Source: DATHBP01 sp035296085 | GTDB lineage: Bacteria > Actinomycetota > Actinomycetes > Propionibacteriales > Nocardioidaceae | Direction: 5' to 3' | Assembly (NCBI GenBank): GCA_035296085.1 | Contig: DATHBP010000258.1 | Location: 1 to 8,241, forward strand | DNA length: 8,241 bases | Part shown: positions 5,318-8,241 of the stretch, piece after piece | How the letters are laid out: each line of letters starts with the position of its first letter | Numbering within the stretch: position 1 is the first letter of the stretch | Program-made: the position numbers and the translations under genes | The notes under the pieces: generated by a model | Seen by the model: only the letters and a program-made list of their open reading frames with translations | The model's database searches: none | Told to the model about the DNA's origin: nothing

Positions 5318-6889
5318 TTACTCCCACTCGATCGTGCCCGGCGGCTTGCTGGTGAGATCGAGCACCACCCGGTTGATTTCGCGCACCTCGTTGGTGATGC
5401 GCGTCGAGATCTGCTCCAGCAGGTCGTACGGCAGCCGCGCCCAGTCGGCGGTCATCGCGTCGTCGCTGGTCACCGGGCGGAGTACGAGCGGGTGGCCGTA
5501 CGTGCGGCCGTCGCCTTGGACGCCGACGGAGCGTACGTCGGCCAGCAGCACGACCGGGAACTGCCAGATGTCGCGGTCGAGACCTGCACGGGTCAGCTCA
5601 TCGCGGACAATGGCGTCGGCCTCGCGCAATATCTCGAGCCGCTCCCCGGTCACGGCGCCGACGATGCGGATGGCGAGACCGGGTCCGGGGAACGGCTGGC
5701 GCCAGACGATGCCGTCGGGCAGCCCGAGCTGCTCGCCGACCTGACGCACCTCGTCCTTGAACAACGTGCGCAGCGGCTCGACGAGCTGGAACTGCAGGTC
5801 GTCGGGCAGCCCGCCCACGTTGTGGTGGCTCTTGATGGTCGATGCCCCGGCGCCGCCGCCGGACTCGACGACATCGGGATAGAGCGTGCCCTGCACCAGG
5901 AACTCGACTGGATCGCCACCCGCTCCCGCCGCTGCCACGATCTCGCGCTCGGCGGACTCGAAGCACCGGATGAACTCCCGGCCGATGATGCGCCGCTTGT
6001 CCTCCGGGTCGCTCACGCCTTCCAACGCCGCGACGAAGCGCTCCGACGCCTCCACGACCTTCAACGACACCCCGGTAGCGGCGACGAAGTCACGCTCCAC
6101 CTGCTCGGCCTCGCCCTTGCGCAGCAGCCCGTGGTCCACGAACACGCAGGTGAGCTGGTCACCCACCGCCCGCTGCACCAGCGCAGCGGCGACGGCGGAG
6201 TCGACCCCGCCGGAGAGCCCGCAGATGACCGACTTCCCGCCCACCTGGGCGCGGATCTTGTCGATCTGCTCTTCCACGATGTTGACCATCGTCCAGGTGG
6301 GCCGACAGCCGGCGATGTCGAACAAGAACCGCTCGAGCACCAGCTGTCCGTGCTCGCTGTGACGCACCTCCGGATGCCACTGGACCCCGGCGAGTCCCCG
6401 GGTGGGGTCCTCGAACGCCGCGATCTCGGCACCCGCGCTGGCTGCGAGCGCCGCGAACCCTTCCGGCGCGCGCACGACGGTGTCTCCGTGGCTCATCCAC
6501 ACCCGGTGCTGCTCGGGTACGCCGAGCAGCAGGCGGCCCGCCTGCGCTACCTCGACCGGCGTCCGCCCGAACTCGCTGGACCCGGTACGCCGCACCTCTC
6601 CGCCGAGGCCGAGCGCCATCGCTTGGAACCCGTAACAGATGCCGAGCGCAGGCACGCCGGAGGTGAACAGCTGCGGGTCGACCTGCGGTGCGTCGCTCGC
6701 ATACACCGACTGGGGTCCGCCGGACAGGACAACCGCCTTGGGGCGACGGGCCAGCAGGTCCGCCACCGGCATCGTGTGCGGCACGATCTCGGAGTAGACG
6801 CGGGCCTCACGGATGCGGCGCGCGATCAGCTGGGCGTACTGCGCGCCGTAGTCGACGACAAGGACGAGGTCGTGGGCGTCGGCGGTCAT
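5318..6889 (-). CDS. guaA: GMP synthase (glutamine-hydrolysing)
   Basis: A complete 523-residue bifunctional GMP synthase, the usual length. It converts XMP, ATP and glutamine to GMP in the last step of guanine nucleotide synthesis in the cytosol. The N-terminal class I glutamine amidotransferase domain (about 8-195) shows the nucleophile Cys85 in GICYGFQAM and the His172/Glu174 pair in VQWHPEV. The ATP-pyrophosphatase domain carries the P-loop [10 protein letters not shown] (225-233, core SGGVDS at 226-231). The C-terminal dimerisation and XMP-binding domain has [25 protein letters not shown] and the diagnostic ending [11 protein letters not shown]. The ATG at 6889 has GGAAGG six bases upstream. 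An MFS exporter gene ends 83 bases upstream on the same strand, a gap long enough for guaA to have its own promoter. All catalytic residues I can check are present. Confidence 0.99.
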   Translation of the reverse strand: MTADAHDLVLVVDYGAQYAQLIARRIREARVYSEIVPHTMPVADLLARRPKAVVLSGGPQSVYASDAPQVDPQLFTSGVPALGICYGFQAMALGLGGEVRRTGSSEFGRTPVEVAQAGRLLLGVPEQHRVWMSHGDTVVRAPEGFAALAASAGAEIAAFEDPTRGLAGVQWHPEVRHSEHGQLVLERFLFDIAGCRPTWTMVNIVEEQIDKIRAQVGGKSVICGLSGGVDSAVAAALVQRAVGDQLTCVFVDHGLLRKGEAEQVERDFVAATGVSLKVVEASERFVAALEGVSDPEDKRRIIGREFIRCFESAEREIVAAAGAGGDPVEFLVQGTLYPDVVESGGGAGASTIKSHHNVGGLPDDLQFQLVEPLRTLFKDEVRQVGEQLGLPDGIVWRQPFPGPGLAIRIVGAVTGERLEILREADAIVRDELTRAGLDRDIWQFPVVLLADVRSVGVQGDGRTYGHPLVLRPVTSDDAMTADWARLPYDLLEQISTRITNEVREINRVVLDLTSKPPGTIEWE

Positions 6890-6906
6890 GGATCGCCTTC
6901 CGGACG

Positions 6907-6936
6907 GCTCGGCGGGTGGCCACGAGAGGGCCGAGT
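6907..6936 (-). promoter_or_regulatory. guaA: Small inverted repeat in the guaA leader
   Basis: CTCGGC at 6908-6913 and GCCGAG at 6930-6935 form a six-base-pair stem (plus one G-T pair at 6907/6936) around a 16-base loop, within the 83-base gap between the MFS gene and guaA. On the guaA strand a -10-like TAGACT lies just upstream (about 6939-6934), without a convincing -35. It could be leader structure or an operator, or chance in GC-rich DNA. It does not match a purine riboswitch. Confidence 0.25.
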
Positions 6937-6972
6937 CTATCGGTCAGGCTCCGCCCAGGGCAGCCGCTGCAC

Positions 6973-8241
6973 CTACCCAGGGAGCGTGGCCGCGGCGGGC
7001 TGCGCAGGCTCCTCGTCGCTGGTCTCTCTCGCCAAGGTCGCGAGCACGACGGCCCCCGCGACCACGTACCCAACGCCCTGCATCGCCAGAACCGGGACGA
7101 TGCCGACCGACTCGCCGAGGAACCCGGCACTGAGCGTGCCGGCGACGACAGCGGCGCCTTCGACAACACCCAGGGCGCCGAACACCCTTCCCCGGTAGGC
7201 GTCTGTGGTGTGCCGCTGGAGCAGGGTCGTGAGCCCCACGATCGTCACGGCGCCGGGCACCCCGACGACGACCATGCAGACGACAGCAGGCCAGATCTCT
7301 ACGAACACGAGCGGGTACAAGAACATGACGAGGTCGACGAGCCCGAAGACGATCGCGCCCGCACCGAACATGGTGACGGGGGAGACGCGTTGCCCGAGGC
7401 TGGCCGCGACGACTCCGCCGACAATGCCTCCGACGGCCTGCACGGACACGATGAGTCCGTAGTCCTGGCCGCTTCCGTGCAGCACGTCGCGCACGAACGG
7501 GGCGAACAGCGTCCCCATGATGCCTTCGCCGACGGTCGTCACCAGGCTGAAGATGAGGATCACGCGCAGCACCCGCTGGGACACCGAGAAGCGAAGCCCC
7601 GACGACCATTCCTGCGCGACGGCACGGAGCTTCGAGGCGGTCACCTGCGGCGTGTCCGCAGCGGCAGCACTCTCGACTCGCCCGCTGGCCCGGATCCGTG
7701 CGATGGCGAGCGCGCTGATCAGGAAGGTGGCTGCGTCGACGAGTGCCAGGGCGGTGATGCCCCCAGTGGCGACGACCACGCCCCCCACCGCAGAGCCCAC
7801 CAGCCGGGAAACGTCGCGAATCTGGCCGTTCAGGGCGTTGGCCGTGGTCAGGTCTGCATCGGCGACGAGCCGCGGCAGAAAGCTCCGCTCGGCCGGCCCG
7901 AAGAACAGCTCGACGATGCCTTCCCAGGCAGCGACGACGTACACGATCCAGATCTGGTCGGCGCTGTGGACCAGGAGCAGCGGCAACAGTCCAAGCGCGA
8001 GCAGCAGGTTGGCGCCAACCATCGTCGTCTTGCGGTTCCACCGGTCCACGAAGACGCCGGCCACCGAGCTGAGCAGGATCGACGGCAGGAAGACCGCGAG
8101 CAGCATGCCTGCCGATGCGAGCGTCGAACCGGTGACGTCGTACACGTAGTAGGCGACGCCGACGTTCAGGATCCAGTCACCGGTCATCGACACCAGGCCG
8201 GCGCCAAGAAGAAGCCTGACGTCGCGGTTCTCGCCGAGCAG
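6973..8241 (-). CDS. MFS transporter (DHA3-like exporter), N-terminus off the window
   Basis: The visible 422 residues form most of a 12-helix major facilitator superfamily permease of the inner membrane, resembling the DHA3/MFS_3 exporters (macrolide efflux, EntS-like). Evidence: repeated hydrophobic segments of about 20 residues along the whole length, the motif A loop GVFVDRWNRK after the second helix, a central cytoplasmic loop rich in charged residues (around ASKLRAVAQEWSSGLRF), and a Pro/Ala-rich tail ending AAATLPG. A GTG at 8193 could be read as a start, but the frame stays open to 8241 and the upstream residues (LLGENRDVRLLLGAGLVSM) match the normal N-terminus of this family, so the gene begins past the edge. 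Substrate unknown; proton-driven drug or metabolite efflux is a family-level inference. It is followed by guaA after 83 bases, with no evident functional link. Confidence 0.93.
   Translation of the reverse strand: MLGENRDVRLLLGAGLVSMTGDWILNVGVAYYVYDVTGSTLASAGMLLAVFLPSILLSSVAGVFVDRWNRKTTMVGANLLLALGLLPLLLVHSADQIWIVYVVAAWEGIVELFFGPAERSFLPRLVADADLTTANALNGQIRDVSRLVGSAVGGVVVATGGITALALVDAATFLISALAIARIRASGRVESAAAADTPQVTASKLRAVAQEWSSGLRFSVSQRVLRVILIFSLVTTVGEGIMGTLFAPFVRDVLHGSGQDYGLIVSVQAVGGIVGGVVAASLGQRVSPVTMFGAGAIVFGLVDLVMFLYPLVFVEIWPAVVCMVVVGVPGAVTIVGLTTLLQRHTTDAYRGRVFGALGVVEGAAVVAGTLSAGFLGESVGIVPVLAMQGVGYVVAGAVVLATLARETSDEEPAQPAAATLPG

Noticed and set aside
5492..7198. A 568-codon open frame on plus across guaA
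   Set aside because: It is antisense to guaA, whose catalytic motifs are unmistakable; long opposite-strand frames are expected in GC-rich coding DNA. No ribosome binding site or recognisable domain.
6944..8041. A 365-codon open frame on minus in another frame of the MFS gene
   Set aside because: Arg/Ala-rich product typical of the wrong frame; the MFS frame shows helices and motif A.
8191..8193. GTG as the start of the MFS gene
   Set aside because: The frame stays open to the window edge and the upstream residues match the family's normal N-terminus.

Overview
The window is GC-rich, gene-dense chromosomal DNA. The codon use (third positions nearly all G/C in the main genes), the GTG starts and the protein families (DUF1707 plus 2TM protein, Xi-class GST of the actinobacterial type, PadR with a C-terminal alpha domain) point to an actinobacterium. 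A Nocardioides/Propionibacteriales- or Intrasporangiaceae-like host is my guess, not shown. No rRNA, tRNA, CRISPR array or intact mobile element was seen.

Layout. (1) Positions 1-418 (+) are the 3' end of an ABC exporter ATPase with a degenerate signature motif. It meets, with no base between the stop codons, a PadR-family repressor on the minus strand (419-970). (2) A 133-base divergent intergenic region (971-1103) carries two facing copies of a 16-base motif, each overlapping a -35-like element, so it is a good candidate operator/promoter pair. It separates padR from a DUF1707 membrane protein (1104-1574, +). (3) The minus strand then carries a probable operon, read right to left: a divergent gamma-glutamyltransferase-family Ntn-hydrolase (2730-4280), a Xi-class glutathione S-transferase/glutathionyl-hydroquinone reductase-like protein (1744-2688) and a 63-residue zinc-ribbon protein (1541-1732), the last probably translationally coupled. 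Its end overlaps the end of the DUF1707 gene. (4) Positions 4281-5317 are compositionally unlike the rest: a leader with a long palindrome, one unrecognised 141-residue gene with an excellent ribosome binding site (4562-4987), and 330 bases with no supported gene. (5) On the minus strand lie guaA, a complete GMP synthase (5318-6889), and upstream of it a multi-spanning MFS exporter (6973 to beyond 8241) whose N-terminus is outside the window.

How the genes may work together. The GGT-like and GST-like enzymes plausibly act on thiol adducts or related amide substrates, but the GGT-like protein appears to lack the residues that hold a gamma-glutamyl group, so its substrate is open. PadR regulators often control drug exporters; here padR lies tail-to-tail with an ABC exporter gene and head-to-head with the DUF1707 gene, and the motif pair suggests autoregulation and control of the DUF1707 gene. 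guaA is housekeeping. I found no clear new multi-gene system. The best leads are the motif pair at 999-1057, the divergent GGT with its GST partner, and the 4281-5317 island with its orphan gene.
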